A program made the position numbers and the translations under genes. The notes beneath the pieces were generated by a model. The model was given only the letters and a program-made list of their open reading frames with translations, was not told the DNA's origin and made no database searches. A stretch of 42,061 bases of DNA from Verrucomicrobiota bacterium (GTDB lineage: Bacteria; Verrucomicrobiota; Verrucomicrobiia; Opitutales; JABDGR01): the NCBI GenBank assembly GCA_013285985.1, contig JABDGR010000007.1, positions 1-42,061 on the forward strand, in the 5' to 3' direction. This document shows positions 10,006 through 18,092 of this stretch, one piece after another. Each line of letters begins with the position of its first letter. Within the stretch, counting starts at the first letter, position 1.

Positions 10006-11085
10006 ATGAATGACATTGCCCCAAATCCTCTGCTCGGAGTCGGCTTGCATGCCGTCGGGGCGGTCTTTGCCGCCAGTTGCTACACCCCGCAGAAAAAGGT
10101 CAAAGGCTGGTCGTGGCAGACCTATTGGATAGCCCAGGCGTCGTTTTGCTGGTTTCTGCTGCCAATTATCGGCGCTTTTCTGACGATTCCTGACCTCCTG
10201 GCGGTTCTGCGGGAAGCACCCACGAGCGCCATGCGCAATTCGTTTTTCCTCGGGATGGCCTATGGCATTGGTGGGACTGCCTTCGGCATTGCCATCCGTT
10301 ATATTGGCTTTTCTCTCACCTACGCCATTGCGGTCGGTCTTTCCAGCGTTCTGGGTACGCTCATTCCCCCGCTGGTTCATGGCACGCTGGGTGACACCTT
10401 GCACAAGACCGGCGCATCGTGGGTGATTGCGGGCATTGTCGTGGGCACGCTGGGCATCGCTTTCGCGGGCTGGGCGGGCCGGTTGAAGGAAAATGACCTG
10501 GCCGCGCAGGACAACCGTGGGGAGTTTTCGCTGACCAAGGGCCTGCTGATCTCGCTGCTGGCGGGTGTGCTCTCGGCGGTCTATGGCTTTGCGCTCGATG
10601 CCGGCACGCCGATTGTCGATGTGGCCGCCGCCCATGGCGCGGGCGTGTTTAAGGGCAATGTGGTTTACATTTTTTCCAACACCGGTGCGTTCGTCACCAC
10701 CGCCGTCTATTGTTTGTATCTCCATCTGCGGCACCAAACCCTTGGCGAACTGGTCGAATTGCCCGCCGGGCCGGAAAAGAGCCGCCTGCCGGTCAATTTT
10801 GCCATGGCCGCTCTCACCGGCCTATTGTGGTACGGCCAGTTCTTTTTCTACAACCTTGGCCACGTGCACATGGGGGACAAATTTGCCTTCACTAGTTGGG
10901 CCATCCACATGATCATGCTCGTGCTCTTCAGCAACCTGATGGGCGTGATGCTGCGCGAGTGGCAGCACTGCCGCCGTCTGACGCACACTACCGTCGCCCT
11001 CGCCCTGGTGGTGCTGGTCGCCGCGGTGCTGTTGCTCACCTATGGAAATTACCTCGGTGATCTCGCCGCAAAAGCCAGCGGATGA
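10006..11085 (+). CDS. RhaT-family L-rhamnose/proton symporter-like transporter
   Basis: Start at ATG 10006; multi-TM; ASCYTPQKKVKGWSWQTYWIAQ and FFLGMAYGIGGTAFGIAIRYIGFSLTYAIAVGLSSVLGTLIPPLV resemble E. coli RhaT ([40 protein letters not shown]). Confidence 0.85.
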   Translation: MNDIAPNPLLGVGLHAVGAVFAASCYTPQKKVKGWSWQTYWIAQASFCWFLLPIIGAFLTIPDLLAVLREAPTSAMRNSFFLGMAYGIGGTAFGIAIRYIGFSLTYAIAVGLSSVLGTLIPPLVHGTLGDTLHKTGASWVIAGIVVGTLGIAFAGWAGRLKENDLAAQDNRGEFSLTKGLLISLLAGVLSAVYGFALDAGTPIVDVAAAHGAGVFKGNVVYIFSNTGAFVTTAVYCLYLHLRHQTLGELVELPAGPEKSRLPVNFAMAALTGLLWYGQFFFYNLGHVHMGDKFAFTSWAIHMIMLVLFSNLMGVMLREWQHCRRLTHTTVALALVVLVAAVLLLTYGNYLGDLAAKASG

Positions 11086-11092
11086 TTAAGCC

Positions 11093-12148
11093 ATGTCTGT
11101 GGAAATCTCCAGCTACGATTACAGCCTGGTCGGCAAGAACAGCAAACTTGCCGAGGAAAAAGGTTTGGCCTCGGCCGAGTGGTATTCCAGCCCGATTTCC
11201 CGCAAGCGGTTGAAGGAATTGATGCAGCGGCGGGACGGGCCGGCCATCCGCGACACGTTAATCTGGTTCGCGCTCCTCAGCTTGAGTGGTTTCCTCGGTT
11301 ATCATTATTGGGGCACCTGGTGGTGCGTGCCGGCGTTTTTTGTTTATGGCGTATTGTATGGCTCGGCTTCCGATTCGCGCTGGCATGAATGTGGCCATCG
11401 CACGGCGTTCAAGACGGTCTGGATGAACGACGTCATTTATGAAATGGCCTCCTTTATGGTGTTGCGTGAGTCCACCTCCTGGCGCTGGAGCCATACCCGG
11501 CATCATACCGACACCATCATTGTCGGGCGCGACCCGGAGATTGCCGTGCCGCGTCCGCCGGACTTGGTGGGCATTGCGATGGCTTTCTTCAGCCTCAAAA
11601 GTGGGCCCAAGGAATTTCACCGGGTATTTCTGCACTGCCGCGGCCGCCTCACCGACGAGGAGGCGACGTATGTGCCCGACTCCGAACGCCCGCGGGTTTA
11701 CCGTGTCGCGCGCATCTGGGCGCTCATCTACCTTGTGACCATTGGCCTCGCTATTTATACGCGCAGCATCCTGCCGCTGATGTTCATCGGCCTGCCGTCG
11801 TTTTACGGTGCCTGGCTGCTCGTCGTCTTTGGCCTCACCCAACACGCCGGCCTCGCGGAAAATGTCTTGGACCACCGCCTCAACTGCCGGACGGTGTATA
11901 TGAATCCGGTGTTCCGCTTTGTTTACTGGAACATGAATTACCATCTGGAGCACCATATGTTCCCGATGGTGCCCTACCACAATTTGCCTGCGCTGCACGC
12001 CGAACTCAAGGCGGACCTGCCGAAGCCGTATAACGGGCTCTGGGAAACCTATCGGGAAATTATTCCCGCATTGTGGCAGCAGTCCAAAGACCCAACCTAT
12101 TTTGTCCAGCGGCAGTTGCCCCCCGGCGCCAAACCACTCCCCGGCTAA
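11093..12148 (+). CDS. Membrane di-iron fatty-acid-desaturase/hydroxylase family protein (MocD-like)
   Basis: 351 aa; three His boxes WHECGHRTAF, SHTRHHTDT, NYHLEHHMFP; several TM segments; immediately followed by a Rieske ferredoxin. Confidence 0.88.
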   Translation: MSVEISSYDYSLVGKNSKLAEEKGLASAEWYSSPISRKRLKELMQRRDGPAIRDTLIWFALLSLSGFLGYHYWGTWWCVPAFFVYGVLYGSASDSRWHECGHRTAFKTVWMNDVIYEMASFMVLRESTSWRWSHTRHHTDTIIVGRDPEIAVPRPPDLVGIAMAFFSLKSGPKEFHRVFLHCRGRLTDEEATYVPDSERPRVYRVARIWALIYLVTIGLAIYTRSILPLMFIGLPSFYGAWLLVVFGLTQHAGLAENVLDHRLNCRTVYMNPVFRFVYWNMNYHLEHHMFPMVPYHNLPALHAELKADLPKPYNGLWETYREIIPALWQQSKDPTYFVQRQLPPGAKPLPG

Positions 12149-12173
12149 TCTGTTTTTGCCAAAGACCACACTC

Positions 12174-12503
12174 ATGAAAAACGAAATTAAAGACGGCTGG
12201 GTTGACGCTTGCGCGGTTGGCGACATCGAGCCCGAGGATGTGCGTCGTTTTGACAGTGGCGGGCGTACTTTTGCGCTCTATCGTTCCAATGATAATAAAT
12301 ACTACGCCACGGATGGCTTGTGCACACATGAGCAGGTCCACCTCGCCGACGGGTTTGTCATGGACCACATCATTGAATGCCCCAAGCACAATGGCCGTTT
12401 CGATTTTACGACGGGAAAAGCCCAGGGCGCGCCGGTTTGCGTCAATTTGCAGACCTACCCGGTGAAAGTCGAAAGCGGGCGGGTGTTTATCAAACTCGGC
12501 TAA
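12174..12503 (+). CDS. Small Rieske [2Fe-2S] ferredoxin (MocE-like)
   Basis: 109 aa from ATG 12174; Rieske ligands CTH-X16-CPKH (DGLCTHEQVHLADGFVMDHIIECPKHNGRFDFTTG). Confidence 0.92.
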   Translation: MKNEIKDGWVDACAVGDIEPEDVRRFDSGGRTFALYRSNDNKYYATDGLCTHEQVHLADGFVMDHIIECPKHNGRFDFTTGKAQGAPVCVNLQTYPVKVESGRVFIKLG

Positions 12504-12520
12504 ATACTTTCACTCCTCCG

Positions 12521-13336
12521 ATGAAAATTTTGTATTTTAGATCCGTCTGGGGTCTCGAGGATTTGCCCACGCTGGAGGAGCGTTTTGCGAAAATCAAGCG
12601 GGGCGGCTTCGACGGCGTCGAGGTGGACGTGCCGTTGGAAATGGAAGCGTGCAAGCGCGCGCGGCAATCGCTCGATAAATTGGGCCTGGCCGTCGTCGCG
12701 CAACAGTGGCGCACCAGTGGCAAAAATCCGTCGGAGCACATGGCGAGTTATGCACAGCAGTTTGAGCGGGCGCTGATATTAAAACCGCTCTACTTGAACT
12801 CCCATACCGGTTGCGACTATTTTACGCTGGAGGAAAACCTCGCCATCTTTGACCACACTGAGGCGCTGGCCAAAAAACACGGTCTGCCCGTTTATCATGA
12901 AACGCATCGTGGGCGCGCCTTGTTCAGTGTTCCCAGTACGATGCAAATACTGGCCGCCCGGCCCAAGCTGCGTTTGACCGCGGATTTCTCGCATTGGTGC
13001 TGCGTGCATGAGTCGTTACTCGAAGGACAGCAATCGTCCGTGGCGAAGGCGGCGGAGTGTTGCTACGCCATCCACGCCCGCGTCGGCCATGCCGAAGGGC
13101 CGCAGATTCCGGATCCGCGTGACCCGCTCTGGGCGCCCAACCTGCAGGCGCACCTCGCCTGGTGGAAGGTGATTGCCGCCCACCGCCGCGCCGAAGGCTG
13201 CGAAATATTGCCCATCTGCCCGGAATTCGGCCCGCCGCCGTACATGACTTTGTTGCCCAACACCAAGCAACCCATCGCCAACCTCTGGGACATCAATTGC
13301 TACATGCGGGATTGGTTGAAGGAGCGGTTGGTCTAA
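12521..13336 (+). CDS. Sugar phosphate isomerase/epimerase-like TIM-barrel protein
   Basis: Start at ATG 12521; FAKIKRGGFDGVEVDVP, LPVYHETHRGRALFSVPSTMQILAARPKLRLTADFSHWCCV, YAIHARVGHAEGPQIPDPRDP: AP-endonuclease-2/xylose isomerase-like TIM barrel motifs. Confidence 0.88.
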   Translation: MKILYFRSVWGLEDLPTLEERFAKIKRGGFDGVEVDVPLEMEACKRARQSLDKLGLAVVAQQWRTSGKNPSEHMASYAQQFERALILKPLYLNSHTGCDYFTLEENLAIFDHTEALAKKHGLPVYHETHRGRALFSVPSTMQILAARPKLRLTADFSHWCCVHESLLEGQQSSVAKAAECCYAIHARVGHAEGPQIPDPRDPLWAPNLQAHLAWWKVIAAHRRAEGCEILPICPEFGPPPYMTLLPNTKQPIANLWDINCYMRDWLKERLV

Positions 13337-14616
13337 CCAACCTGATGGATTTTATCTGCAAGCGCCCGGATTTTCGCCAACACTTGCGGTAACTCGGACA
13401 AATGTGCGCGGCCGGGTGGGGTGGCCCAGGGGAGTGCGCGGGTTTCGTGGGGCCAGCGGCCGGTTTCCGCGAATTCGCGTAGCGCCGCCGGCAGACCGCA
13501 TGGCGCGGGGATGGTTCCATTCGCATGCCAATCGAGAAATTCAGCGGCGATTTTTGGAATGCCGGGCGCAGCGGCGTAGATTAAATCGTTCCATGCGACA
13601 AAAGGACGGCTATCCCGCAGCGACACGACAGGTTTTTCATATTTTCCGGCGACGTAATCAAAATAGCGGCGGAAGTTGCGCTCCTGCCAGTCGCCCTGGG
13701 TGCGCAGGTCAATTGTGTCGCGGCGGCCATCCAGCCAAAGGATTTCACAACTGTGGTCAGTGACGTAGCGCAGTTGCGCTTTCTCACAGAACAAATATTC
13801 AACGTGCCCCTCGCTTTCCGGCGGGCAGGCGTGGGTGGCGGCGAAGCGGAGCAGGACGCCTTCCGGCGTGCGCGCCTCGGCAAACACGGTGTCCGGCCCT
13901 TCAATGGCGTGCGCGTGGTAAATGCTGGAGCGCACATCGAGTACCGTGGCGAAGCCGGCGGGTTGCGAGCCGGCCCAGTGGAGAAGATTTTGCAAAAAAT
14001 GGCCCATGGCGTTGCCGACGCATGAATCGAGCAGCGGCACGGGCGAGCCCGCATGAAAAATTTTCCCCGCCCAGTCATTGCGCTGGAAATAGGCTTTCGG
14101 CCGCGGCCAGAGACCGAGGAACGCCGCCGATTGTAGTTTGCCAAATTCACCCGCGTGCAGCCGGGTCTTGAGCGCGTTTCGTGCAGGCTCGGTGATGAAG
14201 TTAAACCCAACTTCCGTGGAGCGTCGTGCATGGGTGTCCGTCACGATCATCGTTTCCAATTCCTCCCGCCAGAGAGTTGGCGGTTTCTCGAGGTAAACCG
14301 GCACGCCGCGCTCAACGCAGGCGCGGTGCATCGGCGCGTGCAGATGGATGGGTGTCGGGATCGTGACAAAATCAACTGACCCGGCGATGCCTTCCAGCAT
14401 GGCCTCGAAGCTCGGGAAAATTTTTACACCGCGTTCATTGAGACACAAATCGGCGCTTTGCGGGAGGACGCGTTCGGGCGAAGGATCACAGGTCGCCACA
14501 ACTTTGCACCGACCCTCGTGTTCGAGGCGTTGCAGCGTCAGGTGATGGTGCCGGGCGTAGCCACCAAAGCCAGTGACAGCCACGCGGAGCGGCGGATGCG
14601 GGGGAGACTCGGGCAT
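13333..14616 (-). CDS. Gfo/Idh/MocA family oxidoreductase
   Basis: 427 aa; Rossmann start LRVAVTGFGGYARHHHLTLQRL, VDFVTIPTPIHLHAPMHRACVERGVPVYLEKPPTLWREE (EKP motif). Confidence 0.92.
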   Translation of the reverse strand: MPESPPHPPLRVAVTGFGGYARHHHLTLQRLEHEGRCKVVATCDPSPERVLPQSADLCLNERGVKIFPSFEAMLEGIAGSVDFVTIPTPIHLHAPMHRACVERGVPVYLEKPPTLWREELETMIVTDTHARRSTEVGFNFITEPARNALKTRLHAGEFGKLQSAAFLGLWPRPKAYFQRNDWAGKIFHAGSPVPLLDSCVGNAMGHFLQNLLHWAGSQPAGFATVLDVRSSIYHAHAIEGPDTVFAEARTPEGVLLRFAATHACPPESEGHVEYLFCEKAQLRYVTDHSCEILWLDGRRDTIDLRTQGDWQERNFRRYFDYVAGKYEKPVVSLRDSRPFVAWNDLIYAAAPGIPKIAAEFLDWHANGTIPAPCGLPAALREFAETGRWPHETRALPWATPPGRAHLSELPQVLAKIRALADKIHQVG

Positions 14617-14715
14617 GGCGAAATACCAGATTTCTTTTTTAAGGCCCGCGCCGGCCTCACGCCATCTTTAATGCAAAAGCAAACTTACTCGCCCGCTGTG
14701 CCAGTTTAAATCGCC

Positions 14716-15075
14716 TCACTGCGCGAACGTCACCGTGCCAAAGGTGTTGGCGGAGATGGACAATTGGGTCGCGGACAGCACAATGGCCAGATTGGTATAA
14801 TCCTCGCCCGCGACTGGAGCGACGTTGTGCATGAGGTTGTCCGTGCTGGTTCCAATGAGGTCGGTATACACGCATTGGGTCACGGCATTTTCGAGCATGT
14901 ATTGCTGGGCGGAACTCGATATCTGGCGCAAGTTGTTGAGGACGGTCTTCGAGCGCGAATTCTGCCGCACAGCGACAAAAGTGGGGATGGCCATCGCCGC
15001 CAGCAGGCCGATGATGACGACGACAATCATGATTTCCACCAGCGTGAAGCCCCGCGTATTTCTAAGATTTTCCAT
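14716..15075 (-). CDS. Type IV pilin / pseudopilin
   Basis: 119 aa; class III prepilin signal NTRG^FTLVEIMIVVVIIGLLAAMAIPTFVAVRQNSRSKTVLNNLRQI. Confidence 0.93.
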   Translation of the reverse strand: MENLRNTRGFTLVEIMIVVVIIGLLAAMAIPTFVAVRQNSRSKTVLNNLRQISSSAQQYMLENAVTQCVYTDLIGTSTDNLMHNVAPVAGEDYTNLAIVLSATQLSISANTFGTVTFAQ

Positions 15076-15076
15076 A

Positions 15077-15098
15077 TTTAATAAAATTTTTTATTAAA
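15077..15098 (-). promoter_or_regulatory. Perfect A/T palindrome at the pilin ribosome-binding position
   Basis: + strand TTTAATAAA-ATTT-TTTATTAAA (9-bp arms, 4-nt loop), ending 1 nt before the pilin ATG (15075). Confidence 0.6.
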
Positions 15099-15251
15099 CG
15101 GTTGCGGTGGGGCGCAGGAATTAAAGAGCGACAAATGAGTCGAAAGCTAAGCACAGACAGCATAACACTAGGGTGTATACCTTAAACAACAACCCATGGC
15201 AAGCACCGCCTTTCCATTTCCGTGTTTGTCCTTGGGTAACAGCCCCGCAAC

Positions 15252-16595
15252 TTACTTCACTCCGCTGAATTTTTCCGGCTGGGAAACCTTGGCCGGGTCA
15301 GCAGGAGCGATTTCCACCGCATAGACTTGCACCGGCCCCTGAATATTTGAGCGGAAGACGACCCATTTCTTGTCCGGCGTGATGGAGACATTCGGCTCGA
15401 TGCCGCCGCCTTGGACGCCCAGTCGCGTCTGGCCGGTGACATAATTGTGCTTGGACATATTGACGAGTTTTTCGCGGGTCACACTGCCGTCGGGTTGCAC
15501 CCGGAAAAGATTAATCCAGGCGCCGTTCGGCGAAAACGCAACCTGAGTCGGGTCGCCGCCGTCGCTGGCAAAAAGTGTGTTGTCGCGCGAGACGTTGAAG
15601 TGCACGCCCCACCAGTCGCGCTCAATGTGGTATTTAGTGAGCTTGCCCGAGTCCACGTTCACCCCGGCAATCCAGAAGTCTTTGCTGCGCGGTGTTTGCA
15701 GATCGAACCAGATGGTCTTGCCGTCGTAGCTCCAGAATTCGTGGCCGCCGATTTCCATGTCCATCTGCCGCTTGTACATCAAGCGTTGCGCGGAGCCGTC
15801 GGTGCGCACCGTCCAGATGCGATCCACCTCGTGCCAGGTGCCTTCGTGGGCGTAGAGGACGAGATGCGGGTCGGTGGGGGAAAACTGTTGATGATCAATG
15901 GAGGCATATTGGAAGCCCGTCCACGTCTGTGTGCCGGTTTTTAAATCGGTGAAAAGAAAGCCGGTGGAGGACGGGCGGGCGAGGCGCGCGGAGAGGCCGT
16001 CTTCCTTGGCCGCGGCGAATTCCTCATCCGGGGTCAGCGGAATGCCCTGGGCGATTTTGTCGCCGAACATGCGCTGGCGTTGGGGCTGGATGTTTGGCGG
16101 TGGTGGCGGCTGGGCGTGGCCCGTGGGATCCTCACCAACCAGCATGCCACCGGCGATGGTTCCGTCGCAATTCACGCCCCACACGGTGCCGGTCATGAGT
16201 TGGCGAGACGCCTTGGTGTCCACGTTCACGGCATAGAGGGCGCCGTTCGAGGTGTAGTAGAAGTCGCGTGATTTATAGGCCGCCATCAAGGGGTTGACGC
16301 GCGCGTTGCGACCATCCACCAGCCATTCGAGTTTCGGTGTGCCCTGGCCGAGGGTTTTCAGGTCCACGGACCAGATTCCGCTCGGTGCGCCAAAAATCAT
16401 TTTGTCGCCTTCCGGCGTGTAGGAATTGTAGTGGAAATAAAGACTCTGGCTGTTGTCCTCGTCAGAAATACGGATGACGCGGTGGCCGGTGTCGGGGTCA
16501 ATCCATTCGCGGGGATTATCGCCTGCGGCGGCCGGGGTGGCCGCTTGCGCGGTGGCGCAGAGCGACAGGAAAAACAGCCAGGGTAAGGGGCGCAT
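15252..16595 (-). CDS. Oligogalacturonate lyase-like (PL22-type) secreted protein
   Basis: Signal peptide MRPLPWLFFLSLCATAQA; DPDTGHRVIRISDEDNSQSLYFHYNSYTPEGDKMIF, HQQFSPTDPHLVLYAHEGTWHEVDRIWTVRTDGS, GGHEFWSYDGKTIWFDL: beta-propeller oligogalacturonide lyase pattern. Confidence 0.82.
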   Translation of the reverse strand: MRPLPWLFFLSLCATAQAATPAAAGDNPREWIDPDTGHRVIRISDEDNSQSLYFHYNSYTPEGDKMIFGAPSGIWSVDLKTLGQGTPKLEWLVDGRNARVNPLMAAYKSRDFYYTSNGALYAVNVDTKASRQLMTGTVWGVNCDGTIAGGMLVGEDPTGHAQPPPPPNIQPQRQRMFGDKIAQGIPLTPDEEFAAAKEDGLSARLARPSSTGFLFTDLKTGTQTWTGFQYASIDHQQFSPTDPHLVLYAHEGTWHEVDRIWTVRTDGSAQRLMYKRQMDMEIGGHEFWSYDGKTIWFDLQTPRSKDFWIAGVNVDSGKLTKYHIERDWWGVHFNVSRDNTLFASDGGDPTQVAFSPNGAWINLFRVQPDGSVTREKLVNMSKHNYVTGQTRLGVQGGGIEPNVSITPDKKWVVFRSNIQGPVQVYAVEIAPADPAKVSQPEKFSGVK

Positions 16596-16606
16596 GGGAA
16601 ACAAAT

Positions 16607-18055
16607 TTATTTCGCGGCTTTGGCCAGTTCAACGGCGAATACTTGCGAGCCGTGTTCTTCGCCGAGCATATTCGAGCGGAACACAATCCACTTCATGTCG
16701 GGCGTGAAGCTTACATTGGGCTCGAGTCCGTAGTCGTGATTCGCGAGGTTGACGAGGCGTTCGGCCTTGAAAGTCATGGTCTGCACATCTTCGTTGCCGA
16801 CTTTGATGGTCGCGGCGGTCGAGGGGTCAGGCGTAAATAAATATATCCACTGGCCGTTGTCGCCGCGCGCGACGCTGGTCGGGCCGCCGCCGTCGCCGGC
16901 AAACAATTTGCCGTCGGGTGAAACATTGTAATGCACGGACCACTGGTTTTTCTGCAGCGAATAACGGATATGCTGGCCGGTGGCCAAATCCATGCCGCCG
17001 ACCCAAAATTGGGTGCTTTTGGGTGTCTGCAAATCATACCAGGCGTGTTTGCCATCGGCGCCCCAGAATTCATGGCCCGCGATTTCCATGTCCATCGTGC
17101 GCTGGTGGATGAGTCTGGGCGGAGCGGGAGGTAGTTGGATTTTCTGGCCGATTTTCAAGTCATCCGAAGTCAGCCCGGCGGTGTATTTAATCATCGCAGG
17201 ATAAGTACCGTGCGCGGCGGCGATTTTTTCCAGCGTGTCGCCAGTCTGCACGGTGTAAATATCTCCTGCGACCCGGATTTGCCAGACGCGGTCCACGCGG
17301 TCCCACGAGCCTTCGTGACAATACATCAAGAGCGTGGGGTCGGTGGGGGAAAACTGCACGTGATTGAGCCAGTCAGTTTCGGCGCGGAAGAATTTTTTAA
17401 GTTCCCCGGTTTTGATGTTGATGGCGTAGAGCACCATCGGCACGAGGGCGGCCATGCGCTGCGGCAGCTGCCCGTTACCCGTCCAGGCTGGGCCGATGGC
17501 GCCGAGTTCGCCCGGCGCGGCGTCGCCCGAGCCGGCCAGCAGGGTTTCGTCAGCATTGACGGTAAAGCCCGCGCCCCAGAATAATTCATCCGGCAGTGAG
17601 CAAATTTTACGCGTCGCGCCGGTGTCGAGGTTGGTCGCCATTACGTCGGCGCCGCGCGTGTAATAGACAGTCGGCGTTTTGCGACCCATGACGATATGCG
17701 CGATGCGTTGTTCCGGCGGGGTGTTGTCATGCGTGTCAATCCGCTGCGTCGGTGTGGAGCCGGAAACCACTTTTTTGATTTCGTACGTTTTGAGATTAAT
17801 GGTCTCGATGCCGCTTGGCACCGTCACGACCACGCGGGTGCCATCGGGCGTGTAGGTGTTTTGATGGAAATACAGACTCTGCGTTTCATCTTCGCGGGAA
17901 AGGCGGATGACGCGGTGGCCGGTGTCGGGGTCAATCCATTCCGTCGGCAATTTGTCCGGCTTGGAAGCGGCGGACGGCGTGTCCGCGGCCGAAGCGTGTG
18001 CCAGCAACGCCAGCGCAGAAAACAAGAAAGCAGGGGTGCAGAAACACTTTTTCAT
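16607..18055 (-). CDS. Oligogalacturonate lyase-like (PL22-type) secreted protein with internal LysM domain
   Basis: Start at ATG 18055 (MKKCFCTPAFLFSALALLAHASAA). Same blade motifs as the neighbouring paralog (DPDTGHRVIRLSREDETQSLYFHQNTYTPDGTRVVV; HVQFSPTDPTLLMYCHEGSWDRVDRVWQIR; AGHEFWGADGKHAWYDL), interrupted by a LysM. Confidence 0.82.
   Translation of the reverse strand: MKKCFCTPAFLFSALALLAHASAADTPSAASKPDKLPTEWIDPDTGHRVIRLSREDETQSLYFHQNTYTPDGTRVVVTVPSGIETINLKTYEIKKVVSGSTPTQRIDTHDNTPPEQRIAHIVMGRKTPTVYYTRGADVMATNLDTGATRKICSLPDELFWGAGFTVNADETLLAGSGDAAPGELGAIGPAWTGNGQLPQRMAALVPMVLYAINIKTGELKKFFRAETDWLNHVQFSPTDPTLLMYCHEGSWDRVDRVWQIRVAGDIYTVQTGDTLEKIAAAHGTYPAMIKYTAGLTSDDLKIGQKIQLPPAPPRLIHQRTMDMEIAGHEFWGADGKHAWYDLQTPKSTQFWVGGMDLATGQHIRYSLQKNQWSVHYNVSPDGKLFAGDGGGPTSVARGDNGQWIYLFTPDPSTAATIKVGNEDVQTMTFKAERLVNLANHDYGLEPNVSFTPDMKWIVFRSNMLGEEHGSQVFAVELAKAAK
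17129..17257 (-). other. LysM domain inserted within the lyase propeller
   Basis: Reads YTVQTGDTLEKIAAAHGTYPAMIKYTAGLTSDDLKIGQKIQLP, in frame with the lyase; absent at the equivalent position of the adjacent paralog. Confidence 0.93.
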
Positions 18056-18092
18056 AAAAATCCCACAGAGTGCGATGTCGGCACAGTGCGAT

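Noticed and set aside
12377-12520. N-terminal extension of the isomerase ORF
   Set aside because: Overlaps the Rieske ferredoxin in another frame; the ATG at 12521 begins the recognisable domain.
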